From assembly GCA_021234155.1 (NCBI GenBank), contig JAJEKV010000079.1:1866789-1930788 (forward strand): a stretch of DNA of 64,000 nucleotides. Reading direction: 5' to 3'. Every line of letters begins with the position of its first letter. The stretch's first letter is position 1. Positions 36,731 through 46,783 of the stretch are shown piece after piece. Made by a program: the position numbers and the translations under genes. The stretch comes from Isoetes taiwanensis (lineage: Eukaryota > Streptophyta > Lycopodiopsida > Isoetales > Isoetaceae). Below the pieces are notes generated by a model. It was not told the DNA's origin, made no database searches, and saw only the letters and a list, made by a program, of their open reading frames with translations.

Positions 36731-39700
36731 ATGTCGGAGCATAAAGAGGAGAATGGTAGCCACCGGATTCTAATGGTAACAGATTTCTTCTATCCTAGTT
36801 TTGGAGGAGTTGAAAATAATGTATACTACCTCTCTCAGTGCCTCTTGCAGCGTGGACACAAGGTAACTGCTTGTTTTGCAGCTCCATACAAGTTGCATAA
36901 GTAATTTGGTTTCTAGTTTATAATCTACTCCATTCGTTTCAACTTTCTCTTAGGTGGTTGTAGCTACTCATGCATATGATAAACGCAGTGGTGTTCGTTA
37001 CATGACCAATGGACTTAAAGTATATTACATTCCCTGGCTTCCATTCACAATGCAGAATACATTGCCCACATTCTATGGCACTCTGCCCATATTTCGTAAC
37101 ATCATTCTTCGGGAACGCATTACTGTTGTGCATGGACATCAGGCATTTTCTACCCTTTGTCACGAGGCAATTATGCATGCCAGGACAATGGGATATAAGA
37201 CTGTATTTACAGATCACTCTTTATATGGTTTTGCCGATCTTGGCAGCATTCACATGAATAAGGTGCTTCAGTTTACCCTTGCTGATGTGCAAGAAGCAAT
37301 CTGTGTGTCACACACAAGCAAGGAAAATACGGTCTTGAGATCAGGCCTATCTCCAGATAGAGTTTTTGTGATACCTAATGCTGTGGACACAGCCATGTTC
37401 AAGCCTGACCCAGCAGCTCGTGTATCAGATAAAGTGGTAATCGTTGTTATAAGCAGATTGGTGTATAGAAAAGGTACAGATCTCCTCATAGAAGTCATCC
37501 CAGAAGTTTGCAAGCAGTTTCCGCATGTAAGTACTATCCTCTTTTTTATGCATTGTTATATGTTTTAACCAAGTTTCAGGAAGAAACATCTCCTTCACCG
37601 TCCATTGCTAGTAAACATATTTAACATTTGGTCATGATGTAGGCAAATGTTAAACTTACTTTTATTTTAACTTTATAGGAGGCATACCTGGTAAGGATAA
37701 TTATTAAAATTGGTAGCGTTGAAGAGGAAAAACAAAGTCTTGCACAAACCAGAGGAGTTCAAATCCTTCCAAACATGTCGCTTATATCACTGCATGCAGA
37801 TCTTAAAGCGGTATAAGGTCAGAACTTGAAATGAATCTGAGACTTATATGTGGACAACCTTGCCTTCACCATCTCATGGACAATTTAAAATCTAATGCCA
37901 GCTTTCCCTGGAATCCTGGGTACAAGAGCACCCATTTGCTTCAATACTGGAAATGGAACTTCGCAAACTTGCTTCTGAACTCAATCTTATCAACTTCTGT
38001 CGCCTTTTATGCTAGAGAGACTGTAAAGGAAGGGTCTTGTTATGATGGAGATGCAGAATGAATGACGTTTGTAGAAGGCGGCTTTGACTGATGATGGGTG
38101 GTCTTGGATGTTAAATACTGACGCTAAAAGTTGTTGGTCGAAGGGCTGGTTTTGTCACTGGCTTTCACTCAAGCATTATTTTTCTTTTCTAGGTGGCCAC
38201 GTTGAAGCCCTTAATAATTCATTAGGCACATTGTACTGTGTTTATAAAAAATGAGAGAATTTCCGGAGTAAAAAATCTGTAGTTATTCTTAATTGTGGAA
38301 CATACTGCACTTGTAGTCTTAGCATCCGATGTGTAGGCCAAACTCGAAACAAAGCAATTTAACATAGAAAGGTCCAGAACAAGCATGATAATGATCATGA
38401 TTCACAAAAGTATGTGGATAGCTTCTTGTTCTCATAGCCTTTGTTGCATCTTTGGAAAAGAATCTCTATCTGGATTTTCTTATTGTGCATTACCTGGCAT
38501 TCTTTACGAAAGCTTAGACAATTGCTAGGTACATTTTATCATTGGTGGTGATGGACCAAAAAGAGTTCGGTTGGAAGAAATGAGAGAAAAACATTCTCTA
38601 CAAGATCGCGTTGAAATGCTGGGTGCAGTTCCACATGCACAAGTTAGATCAGTGCTTGTGCGTGGTCACATATTTCTTAACAGGTACCAGGTGGCACTCC
38701 TTGCTTTATATTTGACTATGCACCTTTCTTTAAATTGCATTCCATTTTTCTGTATGAACTTGCAATTCTTATCTTTTAGTTGTTATGTGTGAAGCTGTAT
38801 TATAAATCTGGCCCATTGAAGCAGGAAATTAGGGCTTGAATATATTATTCTGTTTTTGCATCAACGTTCATGATGCTATGGGTTGTTTATCTTGTCGACT
38901 TATCTTAGACTTTGCTACTATCTATTATCCTGTTCATTTGTTAATGCAGCTCCTTAACTGAAGCTTTTTGTATGGCCATTATTGAAGCAGCAAGCTGTGG
39001 ACTACTCACTGTTAGTACACGTGTTGGTGGTGTTCCCGAGGCATGTGTCAAATCCCCTTAGTATCTCTTTTCTTTACATGATTTTGAAATGCTTGAAATT
39101 TCTTAGGTATTCTTAAAGTTATCAATTGATATCCTTCGCAGACTTATGGTTTTGAATTCTTTATAATAGGTGCTACCTCCCGACATGATTGTGCTGTCAG
39201 AACCAGTTCCAGCAGATATGGTGCTTGCTATTCAGAATGCCATTAAACTTCTTCCAGATATCAATCCCGTTGAGATGCATAATCGGGTAACTAATGTCCC
39301 ATTAGTTTAAATGCGGGAAGTTTGTGTCTTGGCAGTAAAAATCATTGCAATTTTTTCTGTTGCCCTTTGAAATTGCAGATGAAATCTTTGTATAGCTGGA
39401 TGGATGTTGCTGAACGAACAGAGAAAGTATATGATCATGCTTCCACTATGGACTGTGATGATTTGCTTTGCCGTCTTGCAAGGTACATCAGCAGCACACT
39501 TCCTCATATTTACAGGAAATATTGTCCATAGGTATGTAGAGTAAAATATGACTAGTCTGGAGGCTAACAAGTTGACAATTAAACAAATAACACTGCTCCA
39601 GTGCACATAGTTTGGTGCCAACATCTTCATATTTCCAGGTTGATAAATTTGCTTTTTGTTTTCATTCAATCCAAATGTCCTGCATACGTTTAGGGATGAA

Positions 39701-40675
39701 AGTCAGCTGGTCAACATGGTACCTGTCACAGGAAGCTGGAAGAAGCTTAAAACTCCCATGCCTAGCTTTATAACAATCTGAGCTATGGTTTTGATAACCT
39801 AAGGCAGGCAGAATGTGGGAATGTTTTCTGAAGGGAATGCCATTTTGATTTATGTATTAATTGAAAGGATGAAGCTAAAGTATACATAAGGAGATCATCT
39901 CAATCTATCTTTCCTTATTATGGTTTTGTCCATCGTAATGGACCTCGTTCGTAGCAAGAGGCTTGTGCAGGTTCTGGTATTGAAGATCTTCAGATAGATT
40001 GAGGGTCTTTCCTCTTTTGTTAGTTTGCTAGTTTAAAGAAGGTTAGTTTTAACTTTATCCTTTTAAGGGGCCATAGATCATAAAGCATTACCTTGGAGAG
40101 CAAGTCATCTTCTTTCCCCTATGCCTGCCTGGCAGCAGAGCCACTTGCTTGCATTAGACATAAGCATAAGGGATGTAAGAGATTGTAGCAACCCTGTAAG
40201 GTGTATTTGCATTAGCAAGTTCAGAATCAAGTGTAATAATAGTGCAATGCTTTATATAAAATTTGGTTGTCGCAAAAGATATAGTCTAACAGTAAGGTGT
40301 GTATGACGTGTTTCCTTTCCAGGTACTATGGCTGTGGACCTTGGGCGGGAAAACTTTTCTGTCTTGTGATGATCCTTGACTATGTCATATGGTCCTTCCT
40401 TGACTGGTGGAAGGTCTCTCTCTTTCTCCTATTCTATTCCATAATAATTCATTTTAATTCATTTTACTTTTTCTCCAAATAGATGCTGTCATGCTTGCAC
40501 AAATTCAAATAGTAGTAAGACTAAGAATAGACTGGAGTCGTCCCTAAAAAAGTGGGATATAACGAGGTCATTCTGTCCTTCACATTTATCATGTTGTTAT
40601 CTCCAGCCTGCAAGATTTGTGGAAATAGTACCAGAGAATTTTCAAACATCGAAACCATCCAATCAAGTTCCTTGA
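36731..40675 (+). CDS. PIGA: GPI N-acetylglucosaminyltransferase subunit A (PIG-A; plant SETH2 orthologue)
   Basis: Catalytic subunit that transfers GlcNAc from UDP-GlcNAc to phosphatidylinositol on the cytosolic face of the ER, the first step of GPI-anchor synthesis. Exons are 36731-36862, 36954-37526, 38529-38683, 38950-39040, 39170-39286, 39379-39482, 40323-40413 and 40607-40675 (1332 nt, 443 aa, matching the family length). All phases join. Motifs: [20 protein letters not shown] (N-terminal GT-B domain), [59 protein letters not shown], and an EX7E motif in [18 protein letters not shown]-terminal hydrophobic anchor ([19 protein letters not shown]) precedes a short tail. The ATG at 36731 is chosen because it precedes the conserved N-terminus closely; the frame stays open upstream to 36572. 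Intron 4 starts with GC instead of GT. The tandem duplication begins about 200 bp after the stop. Confidence 0.96.
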
Positions 40676-42175
40676 GGGACATGCGAAAATGGGACAAGCC
40701 CAAAGCAACATGGTAGCACATAAAATTCTCGATGTACATAATTGGTATTCCCGTCCTTACCTCATGTACTTTTTATATCTTGTATGTGGAAATTTTCTCT
40801 TTCTTTCTTATATTTTTATGAATAGAAGTTGAAATTCTTTTTGTATCGTAAAGAAACCACGTTGTGGAAATAAATAAGCACTATAGCCTGAAGCATCAGT
40901 ATCATACTTGCTTTACCGCACTAGTTGAACATTGGTTAGCTATAGTTTACAGAGTTTTTGAATTTTGGTCTTAACATGTAATATTTTGTTCAAACCCACT
41001 GGCATGTCTTAACTGGTAGGTCCTCCACTAAGCACTGTCAATTTACAAAATACTCAGATCAAAACGTAGAACACTTTAGTAAGCCCGATTAAATGGCAGT
41101 GGATGTCCTCCGATTTTTTCAAAGTAGTTAACTTGCAGCTGCGGGATTTCTACCACGTACCCAGTTGCACTATAGATCTCCACCCCACAGAAATTTTGAA
41201 AACTGGTTGCCCGTTGGTGGAACCGCTGGAGTTCTGCGTTCAAAACAGAGGGAGAAATTGATATTTTTCAGCGATCTTCCACTACTGTAGGTCGAATCCG
41301 GTCCTTAGTTCTGCATATTCCTAGAGAAATTGGCTCCAAGCCACTCTATGGCATTCAATGGCAGTCAGGAGAGTCCGCCCATGATTCATACGGGATTTGA
41401 AGACTTACAGCTCTTCCATTTTCAAGTATTCTAGGCTCTCCTCCAGTTTTTGTTAGAAAGCTTGCCTCCTTCACATGGACGTCTCCTTTGCAAGGAGGCT
41501 TACATCGCCATGTATGTGAAAATATTCAGAATGCTCATTGGCAGCAGTTTCGGCTTTTTCCTCTGCTTCTCCATCAAAATCACTAAGAGTCCCTGTTTCC
41601 TCATCCGTGTGCTCAATTCTTTTCCTACTCTTACAACAAAAAAGAAGCTGTACGTCATAAAAGAAGACAGAAGAGGAGAGCTAGCTAATGAGCAAGCAAA
41701 GCCCACCAAATCAAGTGCGATAGAAGGCTCACTAACACAACCACAAGCTTTTATTTAAACCTATTCACGTGGGATCTGAACCTGCCCATAATTCATGTGG
41801 GATCTGAAAACATCTAGATCTTCCATTTCTGAGCATTCTAGGCTCACTCAACATAACCACAAGCTTCTGTACCAAAGGGATCTTCATAGTCCTAGAGAAA
41901 TTGGCTCCAAGCTATTTACATGGCAAATCAGGACAACCTGCCCATGATTCATGTGGGATCTGAAAACATTTAGATCTTCCATTTCTAAGCATTCTAGGCG
42001 CTCTAGTTTTTGCATCATGTTAGAAAGGCTTGCCTGCATTCACAGCATGGATTGCCAAGAGGGTTTACATCCACATGTGCTTGAATACATTCAGAATGTT
42101 TTTTGGCTATAACTCTGGCTTCTCCTTTGCTTCTCCATTGGACATGGCCATCAAGGATTCCGTGTCGGGTAGAGT

Positions 42176-42625
42176 GTCTTAGAGCCAGTTCACATGCAAC
42201 CATTGCTGGAGAGGGGCCTTTTACACTGTGTAAATTGGCGGGCGTAAAAGGGCCCTTTTATGTATAAGAGAAAGCCCCTCCGGGCTTGATTCCAGAGGGG
42301 AAAGCTGGCCGACGCGCGACCCTCCGGAATCAAGCCCGGAGGGGCTTTCACCTAACGGAAAAGATGCCTGGAACCAATCCAGCGCCGCCACGTGGCGACA
42401 AAAATCAGAAGAGCAGGTAAAAACAACAGAATAAAGGGTAAAAAACACAGAACAGGCAGTAAAAACGACAGAACGGCGAGTAAAGTTTTTGGACGATTTT
42501 CAGATAAAGAAACAGCGACACGTGTCGCTATACGATTGGATGAGAAGGCTGGATTGCTTCCAGGCGTCTTTTCCGTGAGGATGAAGGCTGCGATAGTGCA
42601 TGTGAATCCAGCCTTATACAGCGCT
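42176..42625. mobile_element. MITE-like unit 1
   Basis: The left end is CTTAGAGCCAGTTCACATGCA (from about 42176) and the right end is TGCATGTGAATCCAGCCTTA (about 42598-42617), an imperfect terminal inverted repeat. A second unit with the same ends follows at 42706. No coding capacity. The superfamily is undetermined. Confidence 0.45.
42271..42348. repeat. Perfect 23 bp GC-rich inverted repeat (32 bp loop)
   Basis: The arms 42271-42293 (starting AAAGCCCCTCCGGGC) and 42326-42348 (ending GCCCGGAGGGGCTTT) are exact reverse complements. They are separated by 32 bases containing GCCGACGCGCGAC. It lies inside MITE-like unit 1. The perfect pairing amid decayed sequence suggests recent origin or conversion between the arms. 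Confidence 0.85.
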
Positions 42626-42705
42626 CCCCACTCCCACTTCCTCGGGTCAAAATTCGAACTCCATGTTGGCCGTGTTAGAGTGCCGTTAGGGAGTTTTTTT
42701 AACGC

Positions 42706-42857
42706 TTAGAGCCTGTTCACATGCAACCATTGTTGGAGAGGGGGTCTCTTTCACACTGTGCAAATTGGCAATGGCAGGTGATGATGGGCATAAAAGGGCG
42801 AGCCCTTTTACGTCAGGGTGAAGGCTATGATGGTGCATGTGAGTCCAGCCTTATACA
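42706..42857. mobile_element. MITE-like unit 2
   Basis: A short unit with the same imperfect ends as unit 1: TTAGAGCCTGTTCACATGCA on the left and TGCATGTGAGTCCAGCCTTA on the right. It contains a related TGGAGAGGGG interior and a GGGCATAAAAGGGC motif. It sits head to tail with unit 1. Confidence 0.45.
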
Positions 42858-43116
42858 GCGCTCTCCACTCCCACTTTCTCAGGTCAAATTTGTGGCTCCA
42901 TGTTGGCTGCCTTACAGTGCCATTAGGTTAGGGAGTCTTTTTAACGAACATATGGACTTTTATACCAAAACAACTATTCATACCAGAACACAATGCACAT
43001 TTGAATATAGTTTTTGTTCAACCACTTTGTTGCTTGAAAATGCATTCGACTGCAACCACCATACCTTCTACCCAAATTTTCTTGTGTTGAATTAGTTTTA
43101 TAGTTTTTTGTGAGAT

Positions 43117-43371
43117 GTGAGACATGGAGGGATCAGCACCATTGGAGAATTGCTTGATAAAACCATAAATATTGAAGAGACATTTGCATTGTATATTAGG
43201 GTCGGATTCTTGCCAAAGCATAGAAAGTGTACAAATTGTGAAAGGGATATGAAATTGAGAGGAACGCATGACACGATTAAGTGGAAGTGCAAGGGTAAGC
43301 ATTGTAATTACAATTGCTTGTTTTTTTGCAAGGGCACTTGGTTTGTTGGTAGCAAGGTTACGTTCCCATGA
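43117..43371 (+). pseudogene. Merlin/IS1595-type transposase, N-terminal zinc-ribbon fragment (copy 1, left arm)
   Basis: An 84-codon open frame reads GFLPKHRKCTNCERDMKLRG, then IKWKCKGKHCNYNC, then GTWFVGSKV. The CxxC...CxxxxC zinc ribbon followed by G(T/S)WF and SK is the hallmark N-terminus of ISXO2/IS1595 transposases and of the related eukaryotic Merlin superfamily. It is followed by a small insertion (43363-43551), and then by the degenerate catalytic fragment at about 43730. Confidence 0.75.
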
Positions 43372-43551
43372 AACAGACGGAGTTCTAAATTTCTTGTCAA
43401 GGTGAAGTCCAGAAAGTTCCCTTGTTCATATTTAACCTCGAAATTTGAGGTCAACTTCCAAGGCTGGCTTGGATTTTCAAAAATGGAGGGGGTTTTTGAA
43501 CTCGCCGGTTACTTGTCTTGAGTCTTGAGTCCGGTCGGAGGCGCATGGGAA
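43363..43551. mobile_element. Small MITE-like insertion with 8 bp terminal inverted repeats
   Basis: Begins TTCCCATG (43363-43370) and ends CATGGGAA (43544-43551). The opposite arm of the foldback lacks it: there the sequence runs directly from the SK codons into TTTATCTC. The flanks AAGGTTA and AAGTTTA look like a diverged target-site duplication. The same insertion is present in duplication copy 2 (about 47022-47217), so it predates the duplication. Confidence 0.6.
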
Positions 43552-43729
43552 TATGACCTAAGTTTATTTTATCTCAAATGCTTATGATAATGTACGGTTG
43601 TAGCATTAAGATGACTCAAGAGCAATCAAGGACAAGATACAAAGTAAGCATATTACGGTAAATTGATATAATTATTGTCGTGATATTTATGCTATTTTTA
43701 TACAAAGCAAAATTAGGTTATTGGCAGCC

Positions 43730-43880
43730 CGGAGAAGATTATTGAAATTGATGAAAGCAAATTTAGAAAGCGGAGGTAAACGAGTTGAGGGTCAAGGTCA
43801 ATGAGGGTTTTTCGTTGCATCGAGCGAGGATCTGATAGAATATTTATGGTGCCTTTTGAGAACTGGACAAAAGAGACTCA
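43730..43880 (+). pseudogene. Merlin/IS1595-type transposase, catalytic fragment (copy 1, left arm)
   Basis: The plus strand reads KIIEIDESKFRKRR, a stop, then RCIERGSDRIFMVPFENWTK. This is the first catalytic block of the IS1595 family (canonical form EIDESKFGKRKY...GRRVEGQW). The first catalytic Asp is retained here, but the frame is broken by stops and a small deletion. Confidence 0.75.
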
Positions 43881-43940
43881 TAGATAATTTGTGCAACGTT
43901 GATACTCCAACTGTTGTGCCTACTCAAAATCGTATCCTTT

Positions 43941-44221
43941 TCAATAATCAGTATATATGATAGAGCCTGATGTTACGAAATTGAAATTAATATTTGCGAG
44001 AGACTCTTTTGTCCGATTCTCAACAGGCACCATAAATGTTCTATTAGATCCTTGCTCGATGCCATCAAAAATCCATTGACTCTCAACTCGTCTACCTCTA
44101 TTATATTTCTGCTTTCCCAATTTGCTTTCATTAATTTCAACAATCTTTCCTGACACATTAATAACCTAATTATGCTATTATATAGAGAGAGAGCACAAAT
44201 ATCACAATATTTATTTACCAA
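43941..44221 (-). pseudogene. Merlin/IS1595-type transposase, catalytic fragment (copy 1, right arm, inverted)
   Basis: The minus strand reads SGKIVEINESKLGKQKYNRG, then RRVESQWIFDGIEQGSNRTF, MVPVENRTKESL and finally IIYTDY. This is a cleaner copy of the block at 43730 in opposite orientation. The expected first Asp of EIDES is Asn here. The second Asp (TDY) falls at the centre of the palindrome, and the third acidic residue is absent. A matching zinc-ribbon remnant follows at about 44480-44340. Confidence 0.8.
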
Positions 44222-44490
44222 TTTATCGTAGTATGCTTATTCTATATCTTGCATTCCGTCCTTGTTTGCTCTCGAGTCACCTTAATGCTCCAACAGTACA
44301 TTATTATGAGCATTCGAGATAAAGTAAGTTTACTACCAACAAACCAAGTGCCCTTGCAAAGGAACAACTGTAATTGCAATGCTTGCTCTTGCATTTCCAC
44401 TTAATCCCATCACGTGTTCCCTTATTATCACCCCTCAATTTCATATCATTTTCATTATTTACGCACTCTATACGTCTTGGCAAGATTATG

Positions 44491-46361
44491 TTTGCAAATG
44501 CTTTTTATAAATTTTTGGTTGACAAAAAAAAGTTTTAATCAAATGTAAGATTTTTATGAGAGGTTCTTTTTTTACCAAACCATTGTATGCGGATAACAAA
44601 TAACAAATTTCCAGGCGGATTTGGTAAGGTTTCATACTCTACTAGTTGATTCTTTGTCCAGCTGATCATTCTAGTCATGTACTTTTGTCCTACACCATTA
44701 TAGTGTAGTAAGCTTTTATGAAGATATTGAAGAGATGATGTTATTATGGATGCGTTTTGTGTCCGAAAAAGATAAAAAATAAAACTTTGTTTTTGTGTGT
44801 TATAGGATTTGTGCAATATTTGATGGTTTATATGTTCATGAACTTGCCTTCTGAAGGTAAAATTTAAGCCTGCTGCACTCAACCCAGACCATTGGGCATG
44901 TGTATTCCATTGTCATCCTATGATCCTCCTTATAGGGACCATCAGATTGCTAGTCTTATTGCATTCAAAGCTTTTACTTCGTTTTCCCAGCTTGATTCTC
45001 TCTTTCTCTAACTCTTGCTTCGTTGCCCTGGCTTGTCTTCCCGTATGTACTCTCTCTTTCTCTATCTTATGGCCCTTATTGCTATATTATCTTCTTTAAT
45101 TTTTCTTTTATTCAATGGCTTTAGCTTATTCAGAATTACCTCAACTATAGGTAAAGCTTCTTCATCAACTCCTAAGCTTGAATTCGAATTTCATTTTTTT
45201 TTTTCACATTTCTTACATCTTTATATGGGCCATTTCCTAGTTTGCTCTTCTAGCATTATTTTCGTCCACTTTATTATTTGCTTTAGAAGACTAGATTTTT
45301 GATTTTTTTTGGCAGACAAACACCAAGAGGCAGGTGTTTTCGACTTCACAAGCTCTTTTGATATTTATAACGTCTCTTCATTGATGTGCCTCAGCTTGCG
45401 CCCATCTGTTTTTTGATGCTTTGGCACCCAGATATTCTTCTCTATCTCATAATTTTTTTTTCTTGTCTTATTTTTTCTTGCCTTCCATGATTACACTTAG
45501 GGTGTATGATATGGAGTTTTGCTCTTCTTTCGGCCATATGATGTTGTTTGTTTGATACATAGAGTCTTCCAAGAATGCTATGGTTCTATGCTATCATAGA
45601 ACCATCATTCTTGGGAAGACGACATATCTTTGGTCTATTTTTATTAGATTTTTTTCCTTTTTTCTACTGTTTCTCTATATATTGTCATTGTCTTCAAGTT
45701 CATTCCTATCGGCCTTCTCTTTGAGCGTTCTCTTTCTTCATTCTTTTTGTTTCTAGTTCCCCCCTCCCCCCCTACCCTTTCTTGTATCTCCATGTTTTGC
45801 TTCTTGACACATGTCTTTTTGTCTTTTCACTTTTGTTTCTTTTTTCATAGGCGGATGATCTTCCCCACACTAGTTTGCAGTTGCTTTATCCTGGCTAGGT
45901 GGATGTTCTTCCCCGTCTTATTATTCGGTTCTTTTAGATGGATGTTCTTCCCTGCTCTAGTTTGAACGCGTTTCTTCTGGTAGAGGGGATGTTCTTCCTC
46001 GGGTCCCTGTCTATTTATTTTTTCTTTTTATTCATTTCTGGATTTCATTTTTTCTTGTGCTCTTTTGAATTTACTCTAGGTTTACTTTCTTTTCATCTCT
46101 TACATTTCTCACCTCGTGTCTTCTTTTGAGAATACGGCTAGCCTGCAGTCCTTCTACTGGTTTTTTGGCGTTTTTTGACATTTTTTGGAGTTGCCAGCGT
46201 TGATGCTTGGCGTGGTAGTCTGTTGACGAGTAGAGATTGTTTGACATATTGCTGTTAGTCTCGGATCTTATCTTCATCAGTTATATCACTCTCAGTCCAT
46301 TTTTTATCTTCATTCTTTTCCCCGAAAACCTGAAAGGGCGGAGTTTTTAGTCCAGTTGATA
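44491..46361 (+). other. T-rich tail of duplication copy 1 ending in the shared hairpin
   Basis: T/C-rich, with no credible gene. The open frames at 45747-46129 are Phe/Ser-rich by composition. It contains a strong 57-base hairpin (45564-45620) and ends in the shared stem-loop (46265-46365). The ending suggests that a LINE- or SINE-like element makes up this part, inserted next to the Merlin-like foldback. That is inference. Confidence 0.45.
45564..45620. repeat. 57-base near-perfect hairpin
   Basis: GTCTTCCAAGAATG...CTATG and CATAG...CATTCTTGGGAAGAC pair over about 26 bases with a 4-base loop and a one-base bulge and mismatch. It lies inside the 355 bp segment absent from duplication copy 2. 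The sequence just before it (ATATGATGTTGTTTGTTTGA and onwards) recurs at 50264-50308 without the second arm. Confidence 0.8.
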
Positions 46362-46365
46362 AGAT
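46265..46365 (+). other. Shared 3'-end stem-loop, copy 3
   Basis: The outer arms are ATCTTATC (46265-46272) and GATAAGAT (46358-46365). The inner core is CCCCGAAAACCTGAAAGGGC followed by GGAGTTTTTAGTCC. Its end coincides with the end of duplication copy 1. Confidence 0.65.
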
Positions 46366-46783
46366 AAGCACTATAGCCTGAAGCATCAGTATCATACTTG
46401 CTTTACCGCACTAGTTGAACATTGGTTAGCTATAGTTTACAGAGTTTTTGAATTTTGATCTTAACATGTAATATTTTGTTCAAACCCACTGGCACGTTTT
46501 AATTGGTAGGTCCGCCACTAAGCACTGTCAATTAACAAAATACTTAGATCAAAACGTAGAACACTTTAGTGTTTTAACTGCAAGAAGCCCGATTAAATGG
46601 CAATGGATATCCTCCGATTTTTTCAAAGTAGTTAAGTTGCAGCTGCGGGATTTCTACCACGTACCCAGTTGCACTATAGATATCCACCCCACAGAAATTT
46701 TGAAAACTGGTTTCCCGTTGGTGGAACCGCTGGAGTTCTACCCAAATTTTCTTGTGTCGAATTAGTTTTATAGTTTTTTGTGA

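Larger units (their letters stand above)
41236..43065. other. Middle segment unique to duplication copy 1
   Basis: No gene. Degenerate direct repeats occur at about 41320-41500, 41766-41850 and 41890-42060 (shared CCTAGAGAAATTGGCTCCAA, CCCATGATTCAT and CTTCCATTT). The right part holds two MITE-like units and a perfect GC-rich inverted repeat. The plus-strand open frame 42392-42709 lies inside a MITE-like unit and is not a gene. Confidence 0.6.
43130..44490. repeat. Foldback of two head-to-head transposase copies (duplication copy 1)
   Basis: The left arm (plus-strand transposase) and right arm (minus-strand transposase) are diverged reverse complements centred near 43955. Shared blocks include TTATCTC(A/G)AATGCT, GCATTAAG(A/G)TGACTC, AAATTAGGTTATT and GAAGATTATTGAAATTGATG-type sequence. 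The left arm additionally carries the 189 bp MITE-like insertion. Confidence 0.75.
40874..46361. repeat. Tandem segmental duplication, copy 1 (5.5 kb)
   Basis: The block starts at ATAAGCACTATAGCCTGAAG (40874) and runs to the GTTGATAAGA hairpin end near 46361. The same sequence restarts at 46364. It comprises B (40874-41235), a middle part (41236-43065) missing from copy 2, and A (43066-46361), which holds the Merlin-like foldback and the hairpin-ended tail. Relative to copy 2, part A has an extra stretch of about 355 bp at 45280-45635 and lacks about 420 bp. Confidence 0.88.

Noticed and set aside
42392-42709. 105-codon basic open frame
   Set aside because: Lies within a MITE-like unit whose neighbour copy does not keep the frame.
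45747-46129. Phe/Ser/Leu-rich frames that look like membrane proteins (also 49266-49809)
   Set aside because: T-rich non-coding tail of the duplicated block; frames differ between the two copies.
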